This document shows positions 12,586 to 24,060 of a stretch of DNA of 64,000 nucleotides, one piece after another (the first letter of the stretch is position 1; each line of letters begins with the position of its first letter). The notes beneath the pieces are model-generated. The model saw only the letters and a program-made list of their open reading frames with translations, had not been told where the DNA came from and did no database searches. The position numbers were made by a program, and so were the translations under genes. Source of the stretch: Gonatopus flavifemur (taxonomy: Eukaryota; Arthropoda; Insecta; Hymenoptera; Dryinidae); the NCBI GenBank assembly GCA_018340375.1, contig JAFFJZ010000004.1:26820001-26884000 (forward strand). The letters are read 5' to 3'.

Positions 12586-15397
12586 AATATGGTGGTGTTT
12601 GACAGAGGTTCAGTCTCGATATCGCGGTAAAGGCGTTCCTGGTAGCGCGCGGGTTTATTTATTTGTTTTTCTTCCATGTACATGACTCTAAAATCCTACA
12701 CCGTTATTCGATATCCTAATGTATTTTGAATAACTAAGCACTGAAATCCCTCTGGTTAGATGCGTAACAAAACTTGGTCTTGATTTGAATATAAATGAGC
12801 GAGACCAACTAGGCAGCCAGAAGCCTCACCTAGGTGCTTTTAGTGTGTGGCTGAAATAAAACTCGATTCATTACACATCTTACTCACACAATAAGAGTGA
12901 ATCATACACGTGGTTGTATTAGAAGATCTTGTATCTCGAAAACAATATCTCTTGGTGGTGATATTCGTAGGAACCATGATTAGAATGTAATGGCTATAAC
13001 AATGCATATTTACTTAAATGTTTCAATGAAAACTCTCGAGTTCTTGACTCATTCCTATTACCAATGAATCTCCCCAAGAGAATATGAAGGTTCAAGAAAT
13101 GTTCAATAGCACTTTTCAACATCTCAAACATTCACGTTGATTTCAGATTCTTAGAAGATATCTTTTCTGAGAACTTCGAGTATTATCTCGGAGTTAACCA
13201 TCATACGTTCAAGAAGACAATTGAAGCTCTAAGAAATCGATACATCGAAGATTATTTTCTTGTTTCATAGATAAAATTATGAATGTTTGAAACAAATGTT
13301 CACATGAACTATTTGGGTTATGTGAATCGTAATGTACAAAAATTTGAACCAAGAATAACTTATATGGCATTTAAAGTTCATCTTCTACAACTGTAACCAC
13401 TTCGGTAAGTGTTCAGTTTGTACATACTGGATACTCGAAGTTTAGAATACACGCTGGACTCTTCATGTTAGTCTATCGTATAATAAACGGAGTAAGCATC
13501 GATAATTCACATTATCATATTCGGGTCGAACGTTGTTTGTGGTGGATATGTGCTACACTTGGTTTACATAGAAAATAACGCACATTAAGAGCAGCAAAGC
13601 GGGATAAGAATGGAATGGAATACATGGGTTCGGATGAAACTGAAGATGTATTACAAACATGAAGAATCACGATTCTAGGTGAAAATTGATATGAAGAGGT
13701 TTTGGCGATGTACAAACTGTAGATTCATGAACCTGCAAAACATTCTGTCTCAAGAAATCGATAAAATGAATATAAACCCTCTATAACTGGCACCATTAAT
13801 TCAGCGAGGAAAACATGTCTTCATTCTCCTTCATGTTTCATGAATAAAAGGACTTCATTCATTGTCCCAAAAAGTGTCGAGCACGTTTACTTTTTCCAAA
13901 ATTTCAACAATGTCTTGATGTTTTATTGGTGCCCAGACTGATGTGGATTTCAAAGAGTTGAACATTTTCCGTCTCATTTTCTGTAACCGTTTCTGAAAAA
14001 GAATGCTGAAAATATTATTTCAATACTTCGACAATAAGTATACGTCTGTTTGAAAGTTGAAAAGTTCAATATGCATGGAACATGTTCTTATGTGTATCTC
14101 AATTTCATGAAAACTTGCGTAATTCTTCAAACATAAGTTTTCTCGGTATTGTGGTGTACACGTGAATTTAGAAAAATCCACGGAGACTTAGTTCGATCCA
14201 AATTTGTACATCAATATTATTTTCATGACAGGAAAATCGATACTTTCCTATCATTTCTCCGTAAATTGCAGAATACGATCAGAATAATTTACAGTCGAAT
14301 TGGCTATGATGGAGCAGAAACTTTTTTCATAGCTTTACGCCAAATGTACTAAATTAGTCTACTTGTATCTATGATATTTATTGAAGGTCTGTTATGTTGA
14401 GAACAGACATTCCAGTTACAAAAATTAATCCATCCAATCAAGTCTTGAATCAAATCGATTGCACTTCATTGAAATGTCAACATCTTCTTCAAGTTATTAT
14501 TTTACGTTGAAATGCATTTAATGTATATTATAATTAGCAATAAATGCTCATATTAGTGAATCTTGAGTTTTGGAAATACACCAAGTTTTGTATACCCCAA
14601 GATATAAGTATTGTACAATTTGTAAGTCTCATGAATCCAACACGTTCCCATGATGAACATTTTCTTAAGTATTCGTTCAGATAGATCGGTGAGATATATA
14701 CATTCTCTTTTCGATCATGCACACAGTTCTGGGTTCGTAAACTGTTACGACCAGCAATCGTGTCTGGGATGCAATTTGAGGGTAGGGATGCGTGTATATT
14801 CTCAACAATGCGACAATAGCATTTATAACTTGTTCATTGTTGTGCACATTCAAGGTTTGACGATTCCGACGGATACACTTTTATAGTTTTTCGTTACATA
14901 AAATCAAAGAATCCAAAACAATATGTGTACACCAGTAATGTATTTATTGACGAATGCACATTGTTCCTATAACAACAACATTTTACGACCGCTATTTGGT
15001 CATGAGGTGTATACGTGTTTCTTGATTATTTTTTGTACTGAGATTCTATTGGGTGGTAGAATTGACACATACCATGGATATTAACCACCATATGTTACAC
15101 CCAGTCACGTAACTCTACCAGTTATTGGATCTTCAGTTACAAGGTTACGAATTGCTTTCTTCATATTGAAATTATATTTGAATAGAACTTCACACAGCAA
15201 AACGGATGAACGGATCTTTCGTCGTAAGAACGTATCTGTAGAATAAGGAAGGATTATTTTAGGATGATTCCAGTCAGAAAATGAACAATAAATTCAATAT
15301 TTTTGTGACATATCAAAATTCGGTGTGATAAAATCATACAAATCATTAAAAGGGAGAAATATGTGATGCGTAAAACTTTGAATGAGATAATCATTTC
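12586..15397. other. A+T-rich DNA, nothing firm
   Basis: A weak pair of inverted words (cagtttgtacat near 13414 and atgtacaaactg near 13711) is the only structure noticed. No open frame stands out. Confidence 0.5.
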
Positions 15398-15565
15398 CCC
15401 AAGTAGAAGTGCTCTAGTTATTAACGAGTTTTGTAACGCTCAACTAGCCAGATACTAGACACTTGCAAGTACCTCGCCAGAACCTCACGAGGCACTTGCG
15501 AGCGTCTAGTTTTTGGCTAGTTAAGCGTTACAGAACTTGTCAATTACTAGAGCATTTCTGCTAGG
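15398..15565. mobile_element. Nearly full-length palindromic MITE
   Basis: Left arm (about 15398-15480) and right arm (about 15484-15565) pair over roughly 80 bp with scattered mismatches and almost no loop. Recognisable words are gctctagt, taacgctcaactagcca and acttgc. The right half matches the right arm of the composite element at 11824-12585. Confidence 0.85.
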
Positions 15566-17261
15566 GTCGATGAACACTGAAAAACATCAAATGGTTAATG
15601 ACATTTTGGATGATGAAAATTCCAATCTTCACTTTTTTCATTTCATGTTCTCTGTGTTGTTGTTGTGACATTATAACTAGATGATTGTGTTAATGGAAAA
15701 TATTTTTCTCATTGAAACATTCAGTTCCCACGCAGAAAAGTGCCGTTTTGGAAAATAGCAGAGTTCGCTATTTAATATAGTAATACATGTTTCTAATATG
15801 TTTTCAGCAGGATGAGCTATGTAAACACAAAGTGTAATGCCATGTAGTATCTTTGTGAATCACTATGAGGATTAGCCATTTCTGTAATTTTCATTACTGC
15901 CCTGTTGAAAATATTCAATATTGCATGAAATCTCATTGACAAATGGCATTTGAATGGGTTTCAACTGGATTCGATGGCATTCAATTAGAATTTTGAAGAC
16001 TTTCAATGGGATTTCAGGGTGGATTTGAATTTTATTTGCCTACAAATCAAGAATGCGACTTGGTTTAATTCACTATTTCACATTCCGGGGACAGCTGTGC
16101 TATACGTATGACAGTGAACTGTCCTATTCTTTGAAGATCTCTTTTCTTCGTGCATTGAGTTAAATTCTGAAGCTTGAGAGAAAACAACTATATAAATTAG
16201 TTCTTTGAATAAATTGATGTTAAAAAACCCATCTTTGAATTTACATTAAGAGTCCCGCGAAAATAATAATTTTCATGTATTTTTATGTGGAAATCTCCAT
16301 ATGAGTACGGAAATTCACTTTTCCCATACAAGTATGAGGAATTTCCTTTACAAAGATATGGGCAATTTTCGAATATTTTCCACAGTGTACATTCCGATTT
16401 ACTAATCAACTCATTTCAAACAACCTCTCGTCATTGGATTTCCTCGCTTATAATATTAAAGAAAAATACGTAAACACGAATCAATCAAATATCCATGACA
16501 ATGACCCTTATGAAAAGAGGAACCGTTACTATTTCATTCAAAAGTTTTATTTGCATGTCATCGAATTGTGTGAGTACAATGACCATTCGTTTTCACTATT
16601 TCCGTGTTTTTTGATACTTGAATAATAATTGTATGATTGATTTTATCCAAAAATGTGTGTATAATGATGAGGAAGAAATTGGAGTGAGTATTCGTCGGTA
16701 GTAAAGGAAGCTCGCTTTGTCGCTTGGTCATCAACTGTGACGAGCAAGGTGGTTCGCCGACAACAACGATGAAAGTCATGACTCAACTCTTTCCTTCGCA
16801 TATATGTTTCCTTGTGGTGAATACTTCCTACTGTTCACGCAGTACTTTGCGATGTTATGTGTTTCGAGAGATATTGAAGAAATACTTCAAATATATATCA
16901 AGAAATACAGAAAAAGTACTCTTACGATCAATTTAATCTGAAAACACATTTTAGAACAGGTGTTTACAATTTCAATTGGATCGCGCGTTCCAAATATTTT
17001 AATTTATATTGTCTGATATTAAAATTGCAAAATGGTTCACTACTGGCGCAGTATTGTGACAAGAATTCCCGGGTCTGATAATTTCACAATTGCCAGTCCT
17101 TTTATTATGGCACAAAACAAAAGGTGGAATGATAACTGTGTCGTACATAAAATTCCCTGTCCAAATTTATATCTTATTGATGCTAGAATTTCACATTCAG
17201 TAGTATTAGTTCATCATTTGTCAACTGTAATAATTGCTAGATAGGTTTATACTCAATACGT
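15566..17261. other. A+T-rich DNA with two degenerate word islands
   Basis: About 15930-16040 repeats words like tttcaatggg and gcattcaa. About 16270-16350 repeats ggaaatt/aatttcc words around a near-palindrome. Both look like eroded foldback repeats. No gene recognised. Confidence 0.4.
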
Positions 17262-17578
17262 ATCCGAGAACAAAAGATTAGATCTACTAAGATGTAGGTA
17301 AGCCTCTTGAGATATATGTAGATCTCTTTAGATCTAAATTTTGGCGACAAAGGATCTACGGTGATTTACAGAGATCTCCAGAGATCCCCTGGAATTTTTT
17401 TCAATTTTCCTATGTTTGGATCCTTTGCAAAATTTGAATCTTTGGCAGTGAGTGGATATCAGAAAACTCCAAAGATTGTTGCCTCAGTTGAGATGTTTAG
17501 ATGGAAGTAGATATGAATAGGTTTGTAGAGATTTATGCCAAAATTTAGGTCTCATTAGATCTAATTTTTTCTTGGGTG
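17262..17578. mobile_element. Foldback element built of AGATCT words
   Basis: The palindromic word agatct and near variants (tagatct, gagatct, ggatct) recur about ten times. The ends pair as aaaagattagatct on the left and agatctaattttttc on the right. No coding capacity. An old MITE is the likely origin. Confidence 0.65.
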
Positions 17579-18628
17579 TTTATGTGTGGCATTTTTGTTG
17601 TTACAAGAGATATTCTTAAAGCGATTGTTTCATGTTTCAGGGGATTTTTTTTTGGAATTCCTCGCAACATTTTTCAGGGTACATGAGCCAGAATGCTGTT
17701 TGAGTTCTAAGAACATGATTATTGATTTCCTATTGAAGTCCACTGCAATTAATTATTTTTGACGATACTTTATACAAAAAAATTAATGAAAATCACGTGA
17801 ATCAATCACGTGAATCGCTACCTTTGACAAATAATCCAGTTGGACTGAATGGATCTGGGATTCTCAAATACTTCTAAAACCTTCTATTATTCGTAGAAAT
17901 TCATAGTTAAGAAAATATTCAAATTGAATTCCTCAATCATTTTGATTACATTTTTCTCATTAAGTGTAATAATTGAATTGAAATATGTTTACGAACCGTT
18001 CATATTATTTCCCTGTGTTTTATGAGTATTTCAGCTTCATTTACAAAACTCAATCCTTTTTCACAGGATTCACTTTGATAAATGTAACCAAATCTAGATT
18101 CACAGATGAATGATTCACATCTCTTCTTGATACGAAGCGTAATTTATTTTTGTCGACAAATGGGCTGCAATTCGTTTTTTTCTTTTGAAATAGATGAAAA
18201 TTGGAAAAACAGAGATACATCAGGAATGGTGGAGATTTTTGTTCGCTAATGATGTTTCGTAATTCACATTGGTTGCATGATTATGAAATGGGATTCATTC
18301 ATTAGACAGAGGAAATAATTACAGTGAAGGAACATAACACTTTTGAATAGACCAGCTTTCCATTTTGTTCATGAACATTTATCTCTTCGATTTTGAGATT
18401 TTTTGTAGAAAAATCATCAACGGTGAATGAGCTATCATAATGAAGCTGGATGTCAAAATCTGATGAATGAAGTATATACTGTGAACATTCAGTTATGATT
18501 CCAAGACACTTCTGTAATGATTCGTAAAAGCAGTGTAGTAACTACCAAAAACGATGTAAATCATGTCCATAATGTACATAGAATCATTTGCAGCTCTTCA
18601 ATTTATTTTTGCATAACCTAGGAAAAAA
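17579..18628. other. A+T-rich DNA, nothing recognised
   Basis: Contains a 2 x 13-bp tandem repeat (aatcacgtgaatc-type) near 17790-17815. No gene. Confidence 0.5.
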
Positions 18629-18787
18629 ATCTGGAAAAGGTAGCAAGTGCCCGAAATTGCATTACCCAAAAGACAATGATTTGTGAATCTGAGGATAATT
18701 ACTAAAAGTTTTTAGCCCTCCTCAAATAGTCGCAGACTTCCCAGCTTTCGGGTAAATGGCCTTTCAGGCACTTGCTACCTTACCGAG
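18629..18787. mobile_element. Foldback element, GGTAGCAAGTGCC arms
   Basis: Left arm (about 18629-18675) pairs with right arm (about 18738-18787) through ggtagcaagtgcc and a looser extension. The segment aagtgcccgaaattgcatt aligns with aggtgcccgaagtcgcatt in the 9.7-kb foldback, indicating one family. Confidence 0.75.
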
Positions 18788-19061
18788 GAAATAACACATC
18801 CTTGGTGGGAATGAAGCGGTGAAGCGTGACGTTAACAGAAACTAAGAGGCATCCAGATGTAATTCAAGAGGGAATTGAAACATTTTTTCACGCTTCATAT
18901 GTTTCAACACCCGCTTCGTTCAGTTTTGGATCTTCTCCAGGGATTCCATATGAGTTATAGATATATAAAATATTGAATAAAAATGTTTGTTATGGTGGAA
19001 TCAATCTGAATCGCAAGGAAGGAGAAAAATACATAAGATAAGATGAATACGATAGAATACA
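18788..19061. other. A+T-rich DNA, nothing recognised
   Basis: No feature supported. Confidence 0.5.
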
Positions 19062-19520
19062 GCTGGGCACGAGGCTGGCAGCCAAGCATGGGCAGTCTAT
19101 GTGGAGGCAAGGGTGGCTCCCAGTAGTTGAAATATTGTACCAATATGGGCGGTGGATAAATGAACTCCGTTGATCCATCTTTGATCATGAGCTGCACCAC
19201 GCTTAGCGTATCCTCCAACCAACATTGTCTGAAGGAAAAAAATAATTCCACTCGAGAGTTTGTAGTGCATGTCGGAACACTACCCCACGCGTTAGGCAAC
19301 CCTGAATGGCAATAAATTCTCAGGCTACACCAAGCATAGGTGATAGCTTGGCCCAGCCTAGAAAATAGCTTAACTCAGCATCGGCAAGAGTTTCACCCAA
19401 CTCGGGTGGGACTTAATTGAAGTGATAGTTTGGTCCAGAGTGAAACTCCCTCTCCAAGTGACAAATTGGAATAGTTCTCACCAGGCTGCTGCTTGTATCT
19501 TGCGAGTGGCGAACTAAGCA
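19062..19520. repeat. GC-richer island of TTGGCC/AGGCTGG words
   Basis: Repeated words include gctgggc, gaggctggc, agcttggcc and cccagcct in both orientations. Composition matches the 1.15-kb and 20.7-kb islands. Minus-strand open frames here (up to about 114 codons) are accounted for by the lower stop density. Confidence 0.35.
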
Positions 19521-19891
19521 TTCAATCAATATATAAGTCCCCTCGGAAGATTCCATGATAGAAAGGATTCTTCATCTGTTTCCAGACGCGCCCAATTCAA
19601 TACCAGGATCATCGGATTTACGGCATCCATTACACGGAAAGACTAAGTCCAGGCCCCTGACACTTCAATGATTTTTCACTAGATTCATATCCATTAAATT
19701 TCCTCTATCCGCTAGGAGCGCTGGATGGCATGTTGACAAATTTGGAATGAACGTAAGAATTAATCAATGCGCAGATGCTCCATCAAACTCGTACGCAATT
19801 TCATACGCTTACGTGAGAAATGTTCATTGGATGTATTGAAAATTCCTTGCCAGAGTTAGCGATGGCACAGCCAGCGCCCTCAGGACAAGTT

Positions 19892-20200
19892 CTTATTCAG
19901 TTTTTGTTAACCCGTTCTCTTTACGCTACCAAGGCCAATTGGACCGGGGGAAGCGTACTTCCAGCCTAACCTACGCGGCAGGGGTAAGATTCCCTGACTT
20001 ATCAACCGTCGTTCCCCTATTACGGTGGTAGCCGCTTTCGGGATGAACTTTGGTTGACGCACCAACCGCCATTGCCCCTTTCGCGGCATTACCGTTAGGG
20101 AGAAAGGCGGATTGATGAGTGAGGGATTCGAACCCCCAAGCCTGCCGGACATCCATGTCTGAACGTTAGTGCGTTAACCGTTCAGCCATGGAGCCGGTTT
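19892..20200 (-). mobile_element. tRNA-derived SINE with 13-bp target duplication
   Basis: Read on the minus strand it starts with a tRNA-like head: an A-box-like tggctgaacggttaacgc and a B box ggttcgaatcc at proper spacing, which is an internal RNA polymerase III promoter. About 220 bp of unrelated body follow, with no poly(A) tail but an aaaaactgaataag end. It is bounded by identical 13-bp direct repeats, ctcaggacaagtt at 19879-19891 and 20201-20213, the signature of LINE-assisted retroposition. It sits inside the CACGG-ended element, so it inserted later. The minus-strand open frames here are incidental. Confidence 0.92.
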
Positions 20201-20267
20201 CTCAGGACAAGTTTTGGACAGGTCAAACACGGGATTGTCAGGGGCCTGACCTGGTCTATTAATATTT

Positions 20268-20490
20268 AGAAAAATGACTGTCAATTTAGGAAAAACGAGG
20301 ATTGCTAAAGAATATTTGTAGTGAGTCTACTAAAAATTCGCAGTCGATGTATTAACAATTGATAGTTTCACCGAGAAAAATACCAATGAGGCTTTCAACT
20401 GTTAATATTTTGACTACGAATTTTTGGTAGACTCACTACGAATATTTTTCAGCGATCCTCTTTTTCCATAAATTGACAGTCATTTTTTCA
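20268..20490. mobile_element. Palindromic MITE with about 98-bp arms
   Basis: Left arm (20268 to about 20366) and right arm (about 20393-20490) pair with around ten mismatches and small gaps. Both arms contain aatgactgtcaattta and tagtgagtcta. The loop is about 26 bp. Confidence 0.88.
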
Positions 20491-20659
20491 AACGTTGATC
20501 AATTCCTTCTGAATATTGATAGATCCGGTCTTTCCGTGTAATTTAAACTGATCAGGAACATTCTATGTTGAACTTCTCGAAATCCCCCGACACATATTTC
20601 TTATCAAAATGATGAAATAGGTGTTTAATTTTATTTCATTTTCAACTATAATGAAACAT

Positions 20660-20960
20660 AAGAATAACCATCAGCATGAGACGGGCGCAACACTGCTGCC
20701 AGATTGCGACAGTGTTGACTCATCCTTGGCAAACGAATTGTTTTATGGTTTGCCATTGGTGGCGTACGTAATTACAAGTCTTTCCTCAATGTTGGACCTT
20801 GGTTGTAGAAACTATTGAGCTGGGACTTGAATGATGTTGTCATTTCAGAGTTGCGCCATGCCTGGTAACCTAGGCTCGGCCTATCTTGATGGGCCTTGCG
20901 ACAGTCTAACGCCCATGGTCAATTCCCACCAGGGACTCTCAACCGAAATTTCCAAGAAAA
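20660..20960. repeat. GC-richer word island
   Basis: Words such as gccatgcctgg, cctaggctcggcc and gatgggccttg are repeated, as at 1.15 and 19.06 kb. Plus-strand open frames of 60-65 codons are not family-like. Confidence 0.3.
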
Positions 20961-21297
20961 TATCCAAGAGTGATAAAATCGAATTGGACTTGAATATGTT
21001 TGCAAGTTCCTAAGGTTCGGATGGAAAAATGGGAGAAAATGATGATTGCATGATCTTTGGCTTGAAAAATTAATGTCTCATATCCTAAGTAGCACGAGAA
21101 CATTTCAAGCGTTATGCCTTCATTCTGTGATCATGCATAGAATGTGCAGATGAGGCTGTTTTGGATGAATTCGAAAAAATACGTTCTGAGAATGTGCATA
21201 CAATATACTTATCCGAAACAGTCTTATTCGCAGATTCTAAGAATGTTCATAAAACATGCTCAGAACTTCTAAGAACCTTCTCAGCATTTTCAACCTG

Positions 21298-21596
21298 CAC
21301 TCAGAGAAAAAAAATTGCTGAAACAGCGAATCTCGAAAATTTGCTTTGCTGATATGGCAAAACTTGTTGCTGAATTAGCAAAAACTTTGGTATTACAACC
21401 ACAATTATGCTCTCTTAACAAGTGCTCGCCATTCAGCAATCCGGAATTGTAGATATACAGACGGCTAGGAAATGTTGCTCAATTAGCAAATATCTTGCTA
21501 AAATAACAATATTTTTGCCGTCACAGCAATCATTTTCTAATTTAGCAAAGCAGATTTTTCGGAATCGCTTTTTCAACAAGAATTTTTCTCTGCATG
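21298..21596. mobile_element. MITE with TTAGCAAA-word interior, TG target repeat
   Basis: Imperfect terminal inverted repeats (CACTCAGAGAAAAA and TTTTTCTCTGCATG) sit between TG dinucleotides (21296-21297 and 21597-21598). The interior repeats ttagcaaa/tttgctaa and attgctg in both directions. The open frame spanning 21422-21754 runs out of the element and is not credited. Confidence 0.65.
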
Positions 21597-21599
21597 TGT

Positions 21600-22305
21600 T
21601 GTGCGACTTGGTATTATATGATACATTTCATTTGACAACTTCTGCACGATCATTGCGCCCTCATACTACAAAAATTTTGAGTTCAATCAAATTCATCACA
21701 ACAGTGTTTTCAATGAACTTACACCCCCTGAACATACAATTATCAATTTTATAGTACAAGTTAATCACTAAACAGGATCAGTAAAATATCATGTCGTGCT
21801 CAATGAATGGTCATTGTATAGTTGAGAGAATCTCCCACTAATTGCATCAATAATTTTTGATTGTGGTGATGATTCAACAACAACTGATTCCAGACCGTAT
21901 ATGTAATTATTCGTGATGAGAATCTGACCGCGACTAACCTCTTGTAATATCTTCCTATCTTATTTGAATTCACGCAGGTAATTTTGGATCACTCAAGTTT
22001 TTTAGGAGAATATAAAATACTCACCTCTCAGAATGAGTAGATGAAGATACTCATCTCAATAGGAAGGCCAGAGATTGTTACTTCATCTCCAAGTTGGGTG
22101 TTGACGGTATTGGTATTCATGGAAGGTATAGGAAACTTACCCAACAACATCTCTAGAATATAAAATCATCAATATTGTTTCGTTGAATAGCTACACGATG
22201 TCGATTCTCATTTGACATAGAATAATTTCAGCGTGCTGTAACGTTTATTCATTTTGGGTGTGGTTGAATATTGAATATTTTGTGAATTTTCTCATTTATT
22301 CGTAG
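21600..22305. other. A+T-rich DNA, nothing recognised
   Basis: No inverted repeat or convincing open frame. Confidence 0.5.
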
Positions 22306-22474
22306 CTGCATCTAGTGATTGACTCGCTGTTGAACTGCCAAATTATATGTATTGGAATGATCATTCAAATTCACCGAAATTCATTCACGTGGACGCAAAG
22401 TACATTGGTATTCGATGTTTTACGACAAACATTTTACTCTTGGAAATATTATTATCGTATTTCTGCCATCCGAA
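22306..22474 (+). CDS. Candidate exon (splice-bordered), unknown protein
   Basis: Seen: a pyrimidine-rich tract ending in ctcatttattcgtag precedes position 22306. One frame stays open for 56 codons and a GTAAGA donor-like site follows at 22475. The predicted peptide starts LHLVIDSLLNCQ and ends SAIR, with no motif I recognise. A downstream ATG-led frame (22886-23038), also ending at a GTAAGA, would be in phase if an acceptor ending gagaaccag were used. Against it: donor and acceptor areas overlap inverted-repeat arms (near 22470 and 22855), and an open frame this long is expected by chance. I consider it weak. Confidence 0.15.
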
Positions 22475-22565
22475 GTAAGAAGACCGTAAGTGCATCTGAT
22501 TTGAATTCGAGAAAATCAAGAAAAACTGTTTTCTTTCAAAATCAATAGAACAAATCATTTTACAT

Positions 22566-22610
22566 GGCGAACCATTTTGAGGGTATAATATACCCTGGAA
22601 ATGGTTTGCC
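22566..22610. repeat. Tight hairpin, 22-bp arms, 1-nt loop
   Basis: Arms 22566-22587 and 22589-22610 match at 19 of 22 positions (ggcgaaccatttt against aaatggtttgcc, then gggtata/tataccc). It lies inside a looser inverted repeat bounded by gtaagaagaccgt (22475) and acggtcttcttgc (about 22837). Confidence 0.8.
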
Positions 22611-22885
22611 AATGAAGTCTACAGACTATTGAAGTATCATAGACTTCCCATTTTCGCGTTAGTTACGTTTTCTTCTCTATGAACGTTTCAAATTGGATTA
22701 ATTCCTTCGTACTTTGAACCGTTGTTAGTGAAACAGTGATAAGTTCCTTACAAAATGAAAAACACAGTAGAATGCAGAATTTTTTCACGATTAACATGAT
22801 GTGACAAACTCATTTACGTAAAAAATGCAACTCACGGTCTTCTTGCTTTGGACGGCAGATTTATCCTCAAACTTGAGAACCAGTT

Positions 22886-23038
22886 ATGAAATCTAAGAAC
22901 AAGATATTGAATACAATAGCCGCTTTCAGGCTGTACGTTCTGCCTCGAAGAAATGAGTTGCAATGTGCACAAAACTTTGGCAATCGCACGATAAAAGACG
23001 CGGCTACAATCCGGAAGCTCAAGAGGATACTAACGGAC
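22886..23038 (+). CDS. Candidate coding exon, unknown basic protein
   Basis: Seen: a true ATG opens a frame of about 67 codons. GC and codon mix are richer than the surroundings. A strong donor-like GTAAGA begins at 23039 after 51 codons. The peptide begins MKSKNKILNTIAAF, is rich in Lys/Arg and has no recognised domain. A second frame (22963-23349) overlaps and is equally open, so coding status is uncertain. If real it could join the candidate exon at 22306-22474. Confidence 0.18.
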
Positions 23039-23349
23039 GTAAGACTAGCCAAATCGTTTATGACAAACTATTTGAAAATACTTCGATAAAATCAAAATTT
23101 CGCTCTATCCAGCAAAATGTTACATGCACTAATAGTTCTTCTTCGATGATCAAATTACAGCAAAACTGTGGGAGAACAAAAAGCAAGCAATCCCATATAG
23201 CACACCCGTTCTCAAAGAATTCGAAAAGATTTCTCAAGAACTCTTGGTGCTATCTGGAATCGCTTAAACGATGTGTTATTGAAGCTCATAACATTTTCAG
23301 TAAAATCAACGACTATATTACCCAAATTAACCAATTTTCCATCAGGTAA

Positions 23350-23829
23350 TATAACATTGATCCAACAGAATTGAAGATCTGTATTATACATTGGCAGTAT
23401 AATGAAACTTTGGATATGATTTTTCAACTGTTGTGCAATTTATACAACTTTTTGCACATCTATGTATGCACTAAGGAAGAAGTTATCTTATTTGCATCAC
23501 TCATACCACCATGGAATAGATGTAGCTGAACTTATATTGAAAATATTGTTTTCTTGATGTGATAGATGGTTAGGTAAATCACATCCCATTCTCAAATCAA
23601 GAATTTAATTTTGATCCAAAAACGCATCCATGTTGACCATATGGTGAAGTGAAGCATGTCTTTATAAACAGCATGATTGAACATAATCACAATATTTCAG
23701 CGATGAATAATAGCCATAGTAATGATGATATTTCCACTAACAGCCCTTTAACGTTCGGTCCCTTCAATAAAAGAATTTTTAATCTTCTGAACTTGACGTG
23801 TTCTCACTTACGTGACCCTATATTTCCTC
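23350..23829. other. A+T-rich DNA, nothing recognised
   Basis: No feature supported. Confidence 0.5.
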
Positions 23830-24060
23830 TTTGACAGTTCTGGTAGTACCTTAGAGACTCAGGATCTCTGTTCTAAGCCATTCTTCGTGGATGCTGCTGG
23901 GATCTCCGTTGTGCCACTATTCATTACGATCGTAGATCTATACGATCGGCGTTGAAGAGACACGAGCACAGTGAACTCGTAATTACCTTGGTCTTCAAGT
24001 GCACTCTGGGGGACTACTGCTCTCTTCCATCCTTTCTACCAGTCCCTTCGTTTCTCCAAT
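23830..24060. other. GC-richer unique island, possible exon or regulatory DNA
   Basis: About 230 bp of markedly higher G+C than either flank, not made of repeated words and with no obvious inverted repeat. On the minus strand one frame is open for about 58 codons without an early ATG, and a donor-like AAG|GTAATT occurs near 23990. Such isolated islands in A+T-rich insect DNA are often conserved exons, untranslated leaders or enhancers. I cannot tell which. Confidence 0.3.

Larger units (their letters stand above)
19633..20538. mobile_element. CACGGAAAGAC-ended element with nested insertions
   Basis: Ends are the 11-bp inverted repeat CACGGAAAGAC, flanked on both sides by the dinucleotide TA (19631-19632 and 20539-20540). 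A second inverted pair, aggcccctgac near 19651 and gtcaggggcctgac near 20238, lies inside. The element is expanded by a SINE (19892-20200) and a separate palindrome (20268-20490). Confidence 0.7.

Noticed and set aside
20098..20200. Functional tRNA gene on the minus strand
   Set aside because: A and B boxes are present, but the acceptor stem does not close and about 200 bp of body plus a 13-bp target duplication show it is the head of a SINE.
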